A program made the translations under genes and the position numbers. The notes beneath the pieces are model-generated. The model worked only from the letters and a program-made list of their open reading frames with translations. It had not been told where the DNA came from and ran no database searches. DNA of 64,000 nt from Solanum dulcamara (Eukaryota > Streptophyta > Magnoliopsida > Solanales > Solanaceae). How positions within the stretch are numbered: the first letter of the stretch is position 1; every line of letters begins with the position of its first letter. Below are positions 22,525 to 35,138 of this stretch, in pieces. The stretch spans positions 13,088,949 to 13,152,948 of the forward strand of contig NC_077244.1 of NCBI RefSeq assembly GCF_947179165.1. Reading direction: 5' to 3'.

Positions 22525-23700
22525 AATATGTATAAGCAGCACCAAGTTGGTGGTGATGAGGATGCAATATTAATTGAAGTTCCTATATCTTTTATCGCAC
22601 TGGAAGAATCAAAGGATGATGTTTTAGTGGTACGCTATCGAAAAATTCCTACTTCTTTTCTTTTAAGACATGTACAAAAATCTTCTGACGAATTCTTAAA
22701 TAACTTTTTAATGTTAATTGTGTTATGAAAAAAATGGATATGCTCTTCTCTAAGTCCAGAGTTTCATTCAAAATTAACCGTATAAATACACCAGGAACAA
22801 TTATAGGCTTGACCTAGCCATCTTTGTTAAAGTATAATTTAGTCTCTTTTTTTTCATAAAATAAAAGAAGCTGAAATGGGGAAAACGAAAACAGAATGAA
22901 CCACAAAAACATTTACTCATAGTTAGAAGGAATAGACTCCATCGTATTGTGCTGGCCATACCATGATCCTTTAGAATAGAAAATATTGATGCTCCAATAT
23001 CTTGTGTACCACTTGATGTACAAAATGTTGATGCTCCATACTCCATCCAGATAATTACCTTTTGAGAATGAATTTGGTTAAATTTGAATTTCATAAATAC
23101 AATTTGTTGTGGTTGTAGGATGAGATGGTACCAAAAAATATGCATTACCTGCATACTTATTCATTTGAACAAAGAAGGCAGAATTGGATCATCAAGCATT
23201 CTTCTCGTCGAGATGGTTCAACAATTGATTATGTAAGTTTCCTTTTTTGCCAACAAAATCAATTAAGTAAGTTTTGTTTGATGAGATTGTAAAAAATTAA
23301 ATGTTTAATAATTGTTGGCAAATAGGTCTACCATCATTTGGAGACGAAGAAAAAGTTTCGGTCTTTGGTAGAGGTTTACCGATTTGTTGTATATGGTCAA
23401 GTTCATGAAATAAAGAAGAAACAAAACGGAAATGAAGAAATATTACAGGTTAGCTCAAGAAAATTATATTAGAATAAATAATGAGATTGACTCTATATAA
23501 AATATATTAGCAAATTAAAAGGGTTTGATTTGCAGGTGACACCAAGACATAAACCACATATACGTGGTAACAAATTGATCAAACATTATGTAGTTGGAAC
23601 ATGTACTGAACCTTGCAAAGGGGTTTACATAAAATATCGGGGAGAAGTTAACTACTTATCTAAACGTGACATCCCTTCCAATATTGGTAAGCAAAGTTAA
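22525..23700 (+). CDS. Methyl-CpG-binding-domain (MBD) protein gene, partial, four exons
   Basis: Exons read 22525-22629, 23119-23232, 23326-23448 and 23536-23700; all three introns are GT-AG and phase 0. The possible start is ATG at 22528, but an acceptor precedes it and earlier exons may be missing. Exons 2-3 carry the domain: QNWIIKHSSRRDGSTIDY then VYHHLETKKKFRSLVEVYRF, i.e. the MBD pattern W..K...R.DG...D..Y......KFRS..EV.R. Exon 4 is basic, with CTEPCKGVYIKYRGEVNY, and stops at TAA 23698-23700; alternatively it is spliced at a donor (gtaagc, 23687) to a lost exon. MBD proteins read cytosine methylation in chromatin. The exons are free of stops, but the 3' side runs straight into retroelement sequence, so it may be truncated. 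Subfamily (MBD5/6/7-like) is a guess. Confidence 0.7.
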
Positions 23701-24427
23701 GGAAGTTACAACAAAACATATAGTTCCTCTATATATTGGTATTATTGTCATTTTCACATTCATTGTCCTTTCCCTATTTGATTCTTATAATTTTGTTAAA
23801 TTTTTATGGCCAGAGAAAAAAAGAAAAATAGAAAACGAAGATTTATATGGGTATCAACAGGTGACCTTGGGAGATGATGCAACACGTGTGAACTTTGGAG
23901 ATGCTACATTAAGTACTCTATTACAATCCCTTTTCTACCTTTGGGATTTTGAGCTCATACATCATCAAGAGAGGACAGCAGAGGTGTTCCCGATTACAGA
24001 TACTGAGGAATCGGTGGGGGAGGAGGAATTTATTGACTTATTGAGTTTGATCCATAAAGCCTCGGAAAAGCGCCCTCGTGAGGAAGACAAGAAGATGAAG
24101 AAATCAAAGAAGTCAAAGCACATGAAGAGAGACTAGGATCAAAAAGATATAGTGGAAGCTCAGAGAAGGTCCAAGTTTGATGAGGAGATGAGGTTAGATG
24201 AGCTAAGAGCTCGTGCAGGTGGAGCTTCTTCTAGCTCACTGCCAACAGAGGTAGGCCTGATTATTGGAGTTGGTGTTGTGATGGAGTCTCAGAGTCTTTC
24301 TACTAAACCACCAGGTGCTGAAGGGACTCATGAGGTCTCATTGAGTGTGTCAGCCACCATCGGGACCACTATTGATGTTTGTGGGGATACCGGAGCTTCT
24401 CCACCATTTCCATACTCACAATCTTAG
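23701..24427 (+). pseudogene. C-terminus of Athila-like element extra ORF (plant transposon protein type)
   Basis: One frame runs to TAG/TAA at 24427 with a single in-frame TAG at 24134-24136. Features: acidic TDTEESVGEEEFIDLL (about 24000), then a Lys-rich stretch KKMKKSKKSKHMKRD, then EAQRRSKFDEEMRLDELRA and AGGASSSSLPTEVG, then a Ser/Thr/Gly-rich tail. This series (basic block, EAQRRS..DEE.R...R, GASSS) is what I know from the C-terminus of the 'putative plant transposon protein' encoded by Athila-like Ty3 elements in nightshades. The first part (23701-23830) is hydrophobic and T-rich and may be old MBD intron. The junction between host gene and element is not defined. Confidence 0.55.
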
Positions 24428-25589
24428 GGCTTCACCGATATACCCTACTCCTATTACTATATGTATTTTAATGCATTAGGGACAATGTATGTTTTTCAGT
24501 AACAACAAATATTTGCAACATTTAAGAGTGACAATATACATTACATTTTGTATTGCATGAATGTATCTATGATTATATTGACTGTTGAGGATCTCTTTAT
24601 GATATTGGATGCATATGAATGTGACAACTATGCTTAAGTTTTAGGCACAAAACTTGTTGTCAGGAATGATAGTGCAATTTTGTGTCATGAGGATGTGAGC
24701 ATTTCATGTATCATTCATTCTATGTGTATGCATCTAAAATTTTCTTGGTTTATCCTCTGTTGGTTGTAAGACAGTGGATTAGGAAATGATCAAAATGATT
24801 AAATAATGCTTTGATCCTTGATTTTGAATCTAAATGAAAACTTTTTATTATTATCCTGTTCACATTTCCTATTTAACTTGGAACTATTGCTTTAGCCTTG
24901 GTCCCTCTTTGGACATCGTGTACCTCAACTTAGAAAAATGCCTAAGATGAGGGTGGCGATTATAGATATTAAAAATAGTAAGATCGAGTATGAAAAGAGA
25001 GGCCAAATATAGAAAGATAAAAGTGGGTGTGATATGATCCAAAAATATAAAGAAAAGTTAAAAAAGGTAAATAGTAGTTGAAAATAAAAAAATAAAAAAG
25101 AAAAAAAGAATGGAAAATAGAAAAAGAATGTAAGTAAGCCACACCTGAAGCACAAGGAAGAATGAATTCAAATAAAGGAAAAAGGATGGAAAAGAAAATG
25201 AAAGTGAGGTGAAGATCGTGTCAAGGAGAGCGTAATCACTATTTCCAAATACGTCAAGCTAAGAAAGTCCTATAGTGATCCTAGTCTAATTGTCTGAAAA
25301 GCCGAAGTAGTGATAAAAGGGAAAGCTTATGGGTTGCTTATACACGGTTTGAAGGAGTGCACTATTGATTTTTGATTGTTAAAATGGTCACTAATGGTTT
25401 ATGCAAGTTGTTTATTGCAATCCTGATGTCCCCCTAGATCCTTTTGAGTCAATGTGTTAGCTGATAGACATGTGTATTTGATTTGATATTATTATAGCTA
25501 AATGACTGTAAGTATTATGAGTTATTGTGTCTGTAAATAAAATTTCTTATGTTGCTTGAGAATAAGTAATTATTCTAAGTTGAGGGTAT
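24428..25589. other. Athila-like 3' spacer between ORF and LTR
   Basis: Non-coding. The phrase tgcattagggacaatgtatgttt (24471-24493) is typical of the stretch after such ORFs, and an A/AAG-rich block covers 25010-25200. It ends in a polypurine-like taagttgagggtat at 25576-25589, right before the LTR. The reverse ORF at 24925-25155 comes from the A-rich tract. Confidence 0.55.
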
Positions 25590-25800
25590 TGATATGCCAG
25601 CATTACATGACATATTTATTGCTTTTAACTATAAATAAATGTGATTTCTGAAGCAATGATTGTATCGTTTAAAGGTTTTTCTGTGCTTGTACAAGAAATC
25701 ACGCCAAAACGGATAAGGAGATAAGCTTGAGCTAAGTGTGTGCTGAGTTTAATACTTGATGGGATGCCTGATGGGCCGTCACACTTGTGACAGACCATTG

Positions 25801-28465
25801 TGTCATCAACCAAATGCATGTGTGATGACACTTGTCCTATCCCATCAGGACAAGTCCAACCCAAAACCCAACGAAAATAGAAATATTGAAATTAACCAGT
25901 TATAGAGCATACATAAATACGATAGACTTAATCAATCTCAATACACACCCAAAGATTAGTTGCCACATATATAAACCACTAATACAATGCAAATTTGAAA
26001 GATAAATACAACTCTCAATGTCTTTGTTTCTCAAATAGAACAAATCATAAATAAAGGAGTACGCGGGTCCGATGGAAGACAAACAACCACTTCTCTATAT
26101 CTCCTAGGGAAGACTCAAATAATCACAAAAGGGAAAACTAGCTCATGGTCTGGGCTTGGAACCTACATAAGTGTAGAAACAAGGAGTGAGTACCAACCAG
26201 CATGGTGCTCAACAAGTAATCCAATAAGACAAGGTAAATCTAAATAGAATACGAATACTCTTATCATTCCAACTGAACCTCTATAATTACAACCTGCACA
26301 GAAGTCATCCCAACCCACAGTTCACAAGCTTTTCACAAATATAGTTAAACAATTACAAATCATGAATCACAAGTATCATTTTTATTAATTAGAAGAATCA
26401 AATTCATTACACAGAATGGCAAGATTATCATGCACAACCACTAATCGTGATTCAATTACACTTGTCAACAATGGTATTAGAATCACACACACTCGTTGTC
26501 AATGACATCGGTATCACACACTCATCGGCAATGACCTCAGCAGCTCACACTTACCGATAATGTCTTTGGTATCACAGATTTTTGAAACATAACCTCGGTA
26601 TCACATACTCTCCAACAATGACCTCAACATCTTACTCTCACTGACAATGACCTCAGCATTCACCGATAATGACCTCGACATCACACAATCACCGAAAATA
26701 ACCTCGACATCACACACTCGCCGGCAATGATCTCGGCATCAATAACATGTTCATCTTATCACCATGGTCTATTACTAATGCAAATAGGAATGTTCACACA
26801 ATAATGAGGGAAATGACAAGTTCAAGTAATTCACAATCATAACTAAGCTATCAAAGCATTTCATCAACTACACATGAATATCAATTTCATGGTGATTTAC
26901 ACTTTTCAACACAACAATATCAATATTTTGCCTTATTATTTAACCCCATTCAATAATTAAGGTTAATTCATTTGAGTAGATAACCCATCATCTCATTTCC
27001 ATTAATCCCCCAACACATACAAGAAAGAGAATTCAAGAATTCTACATGATTTACAGAGTTTTAGAGGTTCACTTGCCTTAATCAAACACAATTAGTGCAA
27101 AACTTGAACCTTTACCAATCGAATGGTAGCTAAATCACCACAATCTAAACAAATAATGGTTCACAGTAAGATTCCAAAACAAACAACACTAATTTCATGA
27201 AGTTCAGACAAAAGGGTCAATACAGCCAAAAAACTCGATTTCAAAAATGAGGTTTAAATCTAAAAAATTTTACATGAAAATGTTCCTTAAAGCATTTGAA
27301 AACCATATGTGAAAATCATCTCAAAACAGAGTTGTATTCAACAAATGATCACCATTTTACAAAAACTTGAAGTTCTTTAGAAAACCCACACTTTTTGGAA
27401 TCAAAATCAAGAATTTAGAAGTTGAAATCACAATTTAATCAATGAGTATTGAAGAGTCTTTGTCAAAAACACTTACCCAATAGATTTAACTCGAAAAACC
27501 CTTCACAAACCCTGAGCTCCCAAACCTCAAAACTGATGAAAATGGGGGTAAAACCCTCATTTGGGAAATTAAGTCATTATTCAGTCACTGTTCTTCTCGA
27601 TTGTGACAATTACCCCTCGTGATCACGGAGAAGAATGTTTTTAAAACCTTCAGGATCACACTATATGGCTCTCTTTTGTGGAAAAGAGATCTAGTATGCT
27701 TCGCAATCACGTCACATGGCTCGCAATTACAGAGAAGGAAAAATATAGAGGCTCATGATCATGCCACATGCTCACAATCGCGGAGAAGGAGGCATCAACA
27801 ACCACACTACGGCACGAAAACACCAAATAGACCTTCGACATTCATTCGGAAGCCGAGCACACAAACCAATTATGCTATCCCATTAAAATCGGTGTTCTGG
27901 ACTTAACGGAACCTTCAAAATTAAGATTCGATGTCTCTTTGACCTGAAACTCGCTTAATCACAACTAGATTAACTTAAGGCTTAAAAATAGAAAAAAAGC
28001 TCAAATAAGCTCAAGACCTCTGAAAATCAACAAAGACCTCACCTAGGCCTATAGTCGTCTTTCAGATCCATTAAAATTGTCAAAAATCCATTTCAAGGGT
28101 TCAAACTCTGGATGTTGACCAAAGTCAACTCAAAGACTAAAATCGTAATAATTTCCAACTTAGAACCTTAATTCCATGATACAATCCAAATTTGAGACCG
28201 ACAACTCTCTAGACCAATTTCCATATTCTAAAGCTGATGGAACTAACAGAATCCCATTCCGAGACTCGATACTCCGAAAGACACCAAAAACTTCTTTTTA
28301 AAAACTTAAGCCTTTTAAAAATTCAAAACTTTCAAAAATTCACAACTTTCAAAGAATTTCAAAACCAATTTCATAAATTGATCAAATACAACTTGAAGAA
28401 AGTATTGGGAAGGGTAAAATGGTAATTTCATCCAAATTTCCATAAATAACCAATCGGGTCATACA
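25801..28465 (-). mobile_element. Solo LTR of Ty3/gypsy type, TSD CATTG
   Basis: 2665 bp, tgtcatcaacc... to ...gggtcataca, flanked by perfect cattg at 25796-25800 and 28466-28470. Similar at both ends to the 4077-6650 LTR (e.g. gtgtgatgacactt near the left end) but with a different minisatellite inside (26485-26742). No gene inside; the ORFs at 25900, 27619 and 28237 are chance. Confidence 0.85.
26485..26742. repeat. About 30-bp minisatellite, roughly nine units
   Basis: The unit approximates cggcaatgacctcggcatc plus acacactc, with variants such as gataatgacctcgacatcac. Imperfect and variable in length; lies inside the solo LTR. Confidence 0.8.
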
Positions 28466-28709
28466 CATTGTATCTACCATCACCTTATGAAAATCAAGGC
28501 CACACTCGGACCACCCATTAATGGCCAAAGTGACGAACAATCACACCTATTTCGGGCCATCAAGTTTACCATCATTGAAGGCCAACTCAAAACCAATCGC
28601 TGATTAAGAGGGACGTCCGAACTGATGGACCGTCACACCTATGAAGGGCCGTCAGACAAGCAGTGAACATTTAGACTTATTTTTTTTTCATTTTTGAGTT
28701 TCCCTAGAC

Positions 28710-28717
28710 TATAAATA
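28710..28717 (+). promoter_or_regulatory. TATA box in Athila-like LTR
   Basis: tataaata in the context ctagactataaataatattt, on the sense strand of the LTR, about 0.8 kb of LTR sequence after its start once the insertion is removed. Placement fits an LTR U3 promoter. Confidence 0.45.
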
Positions 28718-29320
28718 ATATTTGATAGATTTATTTTATTATCATTATTTTTAGCTAAGAATGTAGTGACACAGTACGTTACTTTTGAATTTGTTTGGAG
28801 ATTAACTTAGTTTTAAAATTAAAATCTTGGTTGATTGTCTTCACTTTTGTTAATTGATTCTTATTTACTGAATGCAATTTCTTGGTTTTTTCAAACAATA
28901 TGAGTAGCTAAATCTCACAACTAGGGGTTGTGTGATCCATGTCGATTTGACTGTATTAAGGTGATTTTTGGTATATAATTCTTTAATACAAATTTGTGCG
29001 TTGTTACTTTTTCCATTCAAATCAATCTCTAATAGTTGCAAACATTAGTACTTTTTCTATGTTTAACTCATTTGAGTAAAAGTGTATATGTAATGACCTT
29101 CTAGGTCATTTTCCTAATACTGCTTCCGTTTCATCATTTAGAGCATTCCTATAGTGACTCTAGGTTATTTATGACCTACTGGTACCGGTAGCTCTATCGC
29201 CTGGTTGTTCATTTGGATTTTAGACCCGTTTTCCTATTTTGGAGCTTTTATAACTTGAAAAGTTAACTTCGGTTATAATTTCAGAAAAATGACCTCAAAA
29301 TGGAATTCTGACGGCTCTAT

Positions 29321-29701
29321 GAGCCCGTTTGGATAGGCTTAAAAAAAGTAACTTTTATGTATAAAGTGCTTTTAGAACTTTGAAGTGCTGAAAGTTATTT
29401 TTATAAATAAGCAGTTGAGTGTTTGGATAAAAGTGCTTATGATGTGAATTTTAGGGTTAAAAGAATAAAAAAAGGTAGTTTGAGAATTTAGTTAAAATAT
29501 AAAGGATATAAAAGTAATTTCCATGGTCAAAGAAAATGACTTTAAGCACTTTGGAAAAAAAAGTTAGAAATCCTAACTTTTCATTTCTGACTGACTTTAA
29601 GAACTTTATGGCTTAAAGTCAGCATTAGGCAAACACGTCCAAAAGCTAAAAAGGGGCTTTAAGTTGGTTTTGACCAACTTAAAGCCAATCCAAATGGGCT
29701 C
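29321..29701. mobile_element. MITE with GAGCCC(G/A)TTTGGAT ends
   Basis: 381 bp with terminal inverted repeats gagcccgtttggat and atccaaatgggctc, differing by one base. tat lies on both sides (29318-29320, 29702-29704), so a 3-bp TSD (Tourist/Harbinger style) fits; an overlapping ctctat repeat would instead allow a longer, hAT-like TSD. A perfect 14-bp stem (ggctttaagttggt / accaacttaaagcc) sits near the right end. The 3' LTR lacks it, so it came in after the host element integrated. Confidence 0.85.
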
Positions 29702-30146
29702 TATATCTCCAAAATGGCTAAATTAGGCTAGTAGTATGATCGGCATGAGTACCAAGGAAATTGATATGAGTTTGGGGCCATTTGGTTCTTTTGCCTTAGA
29801 AATTTAGCTTATGGTTGATTTTGGTCAATATATTTGGAAAACACATTCAAATAAAAATTTTGACAGCGCAGTTAGCTCTGAAATGCCAAGTTTAGTCTAG
29901 AATAACCCTTCATTTACTTCATGAGTCTTCCGGTCTAATCTCAAGGCCCGTTGTGAAATTTGGGTCAAAATGGCCCTAGGCATGGGATCCACTTTTAGTC
30001 ATAATGACCTCGTATAGAAATTTCCGCTGTGCCGTTGAGTTTGAAATGTTGAATTTTATGGGGTAGCATATCTCTTTTGCACGCATGGAATTCTGAATGA
30101 ATTCCTAGCACTCTGTCAGAGTATTTGAACTTGGTAAAAATTAGCT

Positions 30147-32431
30147 TGTCACGATTCGATCTAGGGCCTAGTCGTAGCACGACGATCATGATTTAAGGGA
30201 CCCCAACTATAAATCATCTTAGCATACATCTCATACATAAGGTAATGAACAACATAGCCATGAGCGAAAGTAATCATTACGTGGGGTATGAGACTAAGGG
30301 AGATCAACTCTATAAACGTCCAACTGGACTATATCATAATATAATCTAAACATGCCTCTAGTATAGTCTTTGAAGGGGGCTTAGGACAAGCTCCTATCTT
30401 ACCCTAACAATAGAAGAAAGTGTAAATGATAGTAACATGAATAAAAGTTTTGTCCCTGGTAGAATGAGGACTCACCAATTTCGTTGAAATCTAAAGAAAA
30501 TCTCTAGCCACAAATGGGGTGATCGTGAGTGTCGTCCATCCTACAATATGAGACAATGTAGGCAAAATATGCGTTAGTACATTTGAATGCGCTAAGTATG
30601 TGAGGTATGTATGAACAAGTAAAGAACGTAATCAATATTCCATAGGATGCATGACCAATCATAGTGAACATGAGTATAGTTTAAAAGCAACTTAAATCAT
30701 AAGAAACTCTTGGTCAATGTATATCATAAAACTTTATCATAAAATCATAACTTGACATCTCATAATTTCAACTTCAACCTATGTGGGATAGGACCTTTAA
30801 CCGACAAGTAAGACCATGTGAGCTATTACATGGAATTCCAATATTAACCCAACATCCGAGGAAAGGGGGAGACTACTTGCCAAGGTAGACTCCTATATGC
30901 CTAAGTGGATCCACTAAGCAGTTATGTGAACCAGGTACTTACCCCTAGTTATTAGACTCGGGTACTCACCTCCAAACCTTAATATTTAGGGTACTCACCT
31001 CTTAGAAATTTGGATATTCGCCTCTAATCCCTTTATACCTATGTTGGCATGTAGTTCTGGGACTTTAGATTGCTACTAGGATTTCCTTGGGTAATTAACC
31101 GTGTTACCGGACCAAACTCCACCTAGACGTTCCCTCGGTGCTTAGTCAATATCCCATTGAAAACTCATAAATATGATCATAACATAGTAAGGAAATATAG
31201 TAACTTCCTATCAATCCATCTTTAAAAAATATTATGAATAGCTCATCGATTGAGTGATTCATAGGAATCCATAACTTCGATGAGAATTGTCCTTGTCACC
31301 ATCTTTAAACATCTTTTATCTTAACTCTGATCATCATCATAACTGTAACTTTAGAATCACAAATCTCAACTTTAACTCATATAAAACTTTCATTGGAAAT
31401 CATTTAACTCATGATCAACTCATAATTCATCTTAAAGTCATAATTCACACTTGGAAATTAGGGTACAACATGAATACATGATCAATTGACTTGAAAATCA
31501 TGAAATTGACTTGAAAATATGCATGATCATATACTTTCTATCGGTCCATGCATAATTCATAAAGATAATATCATTTGAAAGTATAATTGAAAATACCCTT
31601 AATTCATATCATAAACCCTAGAGATCAATGCATGAGAATTCATGGAAAAAACTCTTCAATTCAACGAAATAACCACCAATTTATCTTAAAATAGATTCAT
31701 AACCATGAGTGGAATCATACTTCATGCAATTTGAATAGAGATCATAAAACCCACAAAATCTCATACTCAAATTTAATAGAAAACTTGAGAAATTGATTGG
31801 GCTTCATGGATGAAAGAATACCTTGAATGAGAAGATAAAAGAATTTGGAAGAATTTGAGAGTTTTGATGGAGAGATTGAGTGAATTTCTTTGAATTCTTC
31901 AATGGATTCCTTGAGAACTCTTGTAGAGAGAGAAATATTTGAGTAGGTGAATTGTAGAAGAATGAATGAAATCAAGGGTTTAGGGTATTTGATAGAGTAG
32001 AATTAGGCCCTAAAAACATCTAGGTTCATTAACTAACATTTAGGGAAAGTCTAAAGTGCCCATACTTAAAAATTGAATTTTGACAAAAAATTCCTCCAAA
32101 GTCCGCGATACAGAGCTTTTCCCTGAAAGGCCAATTTTGAGCGAATAAAATTTTGGCTAGATTTTGACTCGGGGAAATATTACACTAAATGGGAGAAAGT
32201 GGGTGACGCGGACCTGCCACGCACCTCACTGTTTGGCGCAATTTCTTCAAAAATCTATCTTTCAATATACGAGTTTTAAAAATCCACTGAGACCATTTTC
32301 TTACAGGTTTTGACCCTAGATCAATATTCTGGACTCGGATTTGCCAAAAAGATTAAGGATATTGCATTACGTGAGTGGCCTACTCCCACGGAATTCTTAA
32401 GGCACCTATGAGCATTTTGAGGAATGTTACA
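30147..32431 (-). mobile_element. Solo LTR inside the 5' LTR, decayed TSD TAGCT/AAACT
   Basis: 2285 bp, tgtcacgattcg... to ...gaatgttaca. Flanks tagct (30142-30146) and aaact (32432-32436); the undisturbed 3' LTR reads ttttagctgata here. Related to the insertion at 40738-43361 in the other LTR (shared atgtaggcaaaa and ctaagtatgt phrases). No gene inside. Confidence 0.75.
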
Positions 32432-33789
32432 AAACTGATATCTGGTATAGGAGAAATTGGTCTCCTCTATCACGGGCTCTTGGCTGCATTCATGAAGGCC
32501 CATTTTTTTGTTTTTCGCATTTGCAGGTCCATGGCCGCTTTCATAGAGATATGCCTCTTTTGCCTCTGCATTTGCGAACCACTGGCCGGGTTTGCAAAGG
32601 TCAGTTATCCTGACCTCTGCATTCGCTGTCCACTTAGACTGTATTCGCGAAGGCCAAAACCTTGGTCTTTTAATAAAAGGCCAAGGAGAAATCTGCCATA
32701 CCTCTTTTCTTCAAACTTTGATTTCTCCTCCGTTTCTTAACCAAATTTGGTGATCCAATAGCCTACACTCAAGTGAATTTCATAGGGAATCCATTGGTGA
32801 TCTCGTAAGCTTATTTAGGATCTTCGTGTGAGGTAAATTTCTATTTTAGCTGCTGCTTTTAGTCATTTTTGAGATGAAATTATGTTGAACTTTTGAGGAT
32901 TGTAACTTGATCATTTGAGCTCCATTTTTAGTAATTCTTGATGCTAACTTGTGAGTGTTTCTGCAAGGAATATCATAGTATGCTTTGGTTGAGTCGTGGG
33001 GGTTTTGTTTTTGAGAAATTACTGCGTAAAAATGTTGCCTTTTTGTTCTCTTAGCTTGAAAATATGGAAATTTGTTGCATGATCGATTTGTTTTATTTTC
33101 CAACCACGGGCTGAATTTCAATTTGATCTTTGAGCATGCAGTGCTATTTTGAACTAGTTTTTAGGGGTCAATTTTGGAATTTTAAATACGGGTCCCATAT
33201 TTTCTATTTTAGACCTCGAAATTAGTCCATCTCCGAATATTATAAAATTAGTGTCTAATTGACCATACTAACATTGTGATTCTGCAGGTGGGTTACGGCT
33301 TTCTTTCCTTTAGATTAACCTGAAATGTGTGAACTCATGTTGAAAGAGATGAAATCTTGGTTGGGTAGCTTATTTTTATATCTTAGTGTTAGAAATCATG
33401 TTTTAGGTTTTCATTGGGTTTTTCGGGTGATTGGAGGTATGTGATCCTTTCTGTTATTTGTTAGTAATATAAGAGGAGTTGAATGATTATGTTGTTGATA
33501 TTGTGGAGCATGTTATCCTTAGTATATATCCTAAACTTGCTTTAGTTGCTCGGCGTCGCTCTGATGGACTTAGATCCTCGTAGAATGATGTAGTAGGCTA
33601 GTGTATAGTTGTTTGGCCTTAACTAGGTGGTAACCTTGTTCTTATAAATACCCTTATCCATAACTCGGCATGATTGTGACTTTTGAGATGCATCGGCGAT
33701 ACTAGACTTTGTGATTATTCTGTTTTGACTCCGATTCAAACTTTGGCGGTATATCAGTTGATTCATTGGGAAGGAGATTCTCAGAACTA

Positions 33790-34110
33790 TTAGCATCTAG
33801 TTGGGAAGGAGAATATTTGGCACTGGGGGATTAATCATCTCTGAGTATCCGGATACCCAGTCCCATCCTCTGTGCTGAAATTCCATCGGGGAGCATCCAG
33901 GTAACCATCTCCAGCCTATTCCGACTTGCTAGTATGGCAAACATTTGGGTACCCATCCCAACCTCAATCATACTAATGTGTTACGGTGAGAATCTGGGTA
34001 CCCAACCCCAGCGTCGACCGTACAGATGTATTATGGCGAGCATCCAAGTAACCAGTCCCTGCCTTGGCCACATTGAATATTTGGGCGAGCATCTGTGTCC
34101 TAGTCCTGGC
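33790..34110. repeat. About 55-60-bp minisatellite in 5' LTR
   Basis: Repeated pattern gcgagcatctgggtaccca, then a C-rich ccccagcctcga, then tactgatgtattat. Five to six imperfect units; the same array lies at 44770-45020 in the 3' LTR. Confidence 0.75.
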
Positions 34111-34933
34111 CTTGAACCCTAGAGCATTATGGGTTCATCCGTTTTTGGAGGTTTTTGGTTCTAAAATGACATGGTTCTTTGGTCCATGGCATCGCAGATT
34201 TTGGACACCTAGCCTTGGTAGTGTAGCATTTTTATGTACCCAATGGGCTTATGGGGGTTCGTCTGGGTTTTATTTAAACATGCGGATGAGTGTCTCTACT
34301 GGGCTTATGGAGGCCTAGTTGGGTTTTGTTAGTTGTAGTCTCTTAGATTGTACCCTTTTCACTTTATATGCTTACTATGATTCTTATTTAAGCTTTTTCC
34401 TCATTGTCATATTGTTTTTACCTTTCTTTCTCAGTTGGCCTATGATGCCTAGTGGGTACCTATTGTCTTTGTACTCATACTACACTCTGCATCTATTTTC
34501 TTAATGTAGGATCGAGCACCAGCTACCATTGTAGATAGCTCGAGCCTGTTGCAGTCTGCTTCAGAGACTAGGGTGAGCAGTTGGCGTTTTGGGAGCATTT
34601 CTATCTCCTTTAATATGGATGGCCCATCATTTTACTTTTGAGACTAACTAGTTATTGTATATATTTTTGGTCTACTTTTGGGACTTATACTCGTATTTTA
34701 TTTTGTCATATCTCTGTACTTGTGACCTCCAGGTTCTAGGAGGTATCCTTAGTTTTATATATCATGTTTTGGTTTGCTTCCACTTATCTATTCTGTTTGT
34801 TTTAGAATTTTCTATCCTTGTTTAGTTTCTGCCCTCAAACTCATTACTTGTCATTTTGGATTTATAGATTGGTTTACCTACTGGTGGGTTAGAGTACGTG
34901 TCATAATGACCTGAGAGATTGGATCGTGATAAG

Positions 34934-34947
34934 TTGGTGTCAAAGCC
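34934..34947 (+). other. Primer-binding site (initiator Met-tRNA type)
   Basis: ttggtgtcaaagcc two bases after the 5' LTR end; a slightly diverged form of ttggtatcagagcc. Confirms the plus orientation. Confidence 0.8.
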
Positions 34948-35138
34948 TAGGGTTTGTTGGTCTCACTTGTACAGAGCTAACGTTTTATAGAGTCTCATGG
35001 ATGGGTGCTGAGATGCCCTTAACTGATCTTTGGGAGGCAACATGATGTCATTAGGAACGTTCTCTATGTTGTATCATTTTGTGTAGTTTTATGTCTTATT
35101 ATTTTCCTGAAATCTCATTTTCCCACTCTTTTGCAGCG

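Larger units (their letters stand above)
29089..34931 (+). mobile_element. 5' LTR of the 29089-45912 element
   Basis: Starts tgtaatgaccttctagg and ends ggatcgtgata (CA changed to TA). Matches 38475-45912 outside the insertions. Carries a candidate TATA box (tataaata, 33643-33650) and a minisatellite (about 33790-34110). Forward ORFs at 32375-32740, 33934-34122 and 34064-34318 are LTR sequence. Confidence 0.88.

Noticed and set aside
23666..23840. Possible membrane segment (HIVPLYIGIIVIFTFIVLS)
   Set aside because: T-rich DNA at the MBD/element junction easily gives hydrophobic residues; no supporting start or exon structure.
24925..25155. Phe-rich reverse ORF resembling a membrane protein
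   Set aside because: Reverse reading of an A-rich spacer before the Athila-like LTR.
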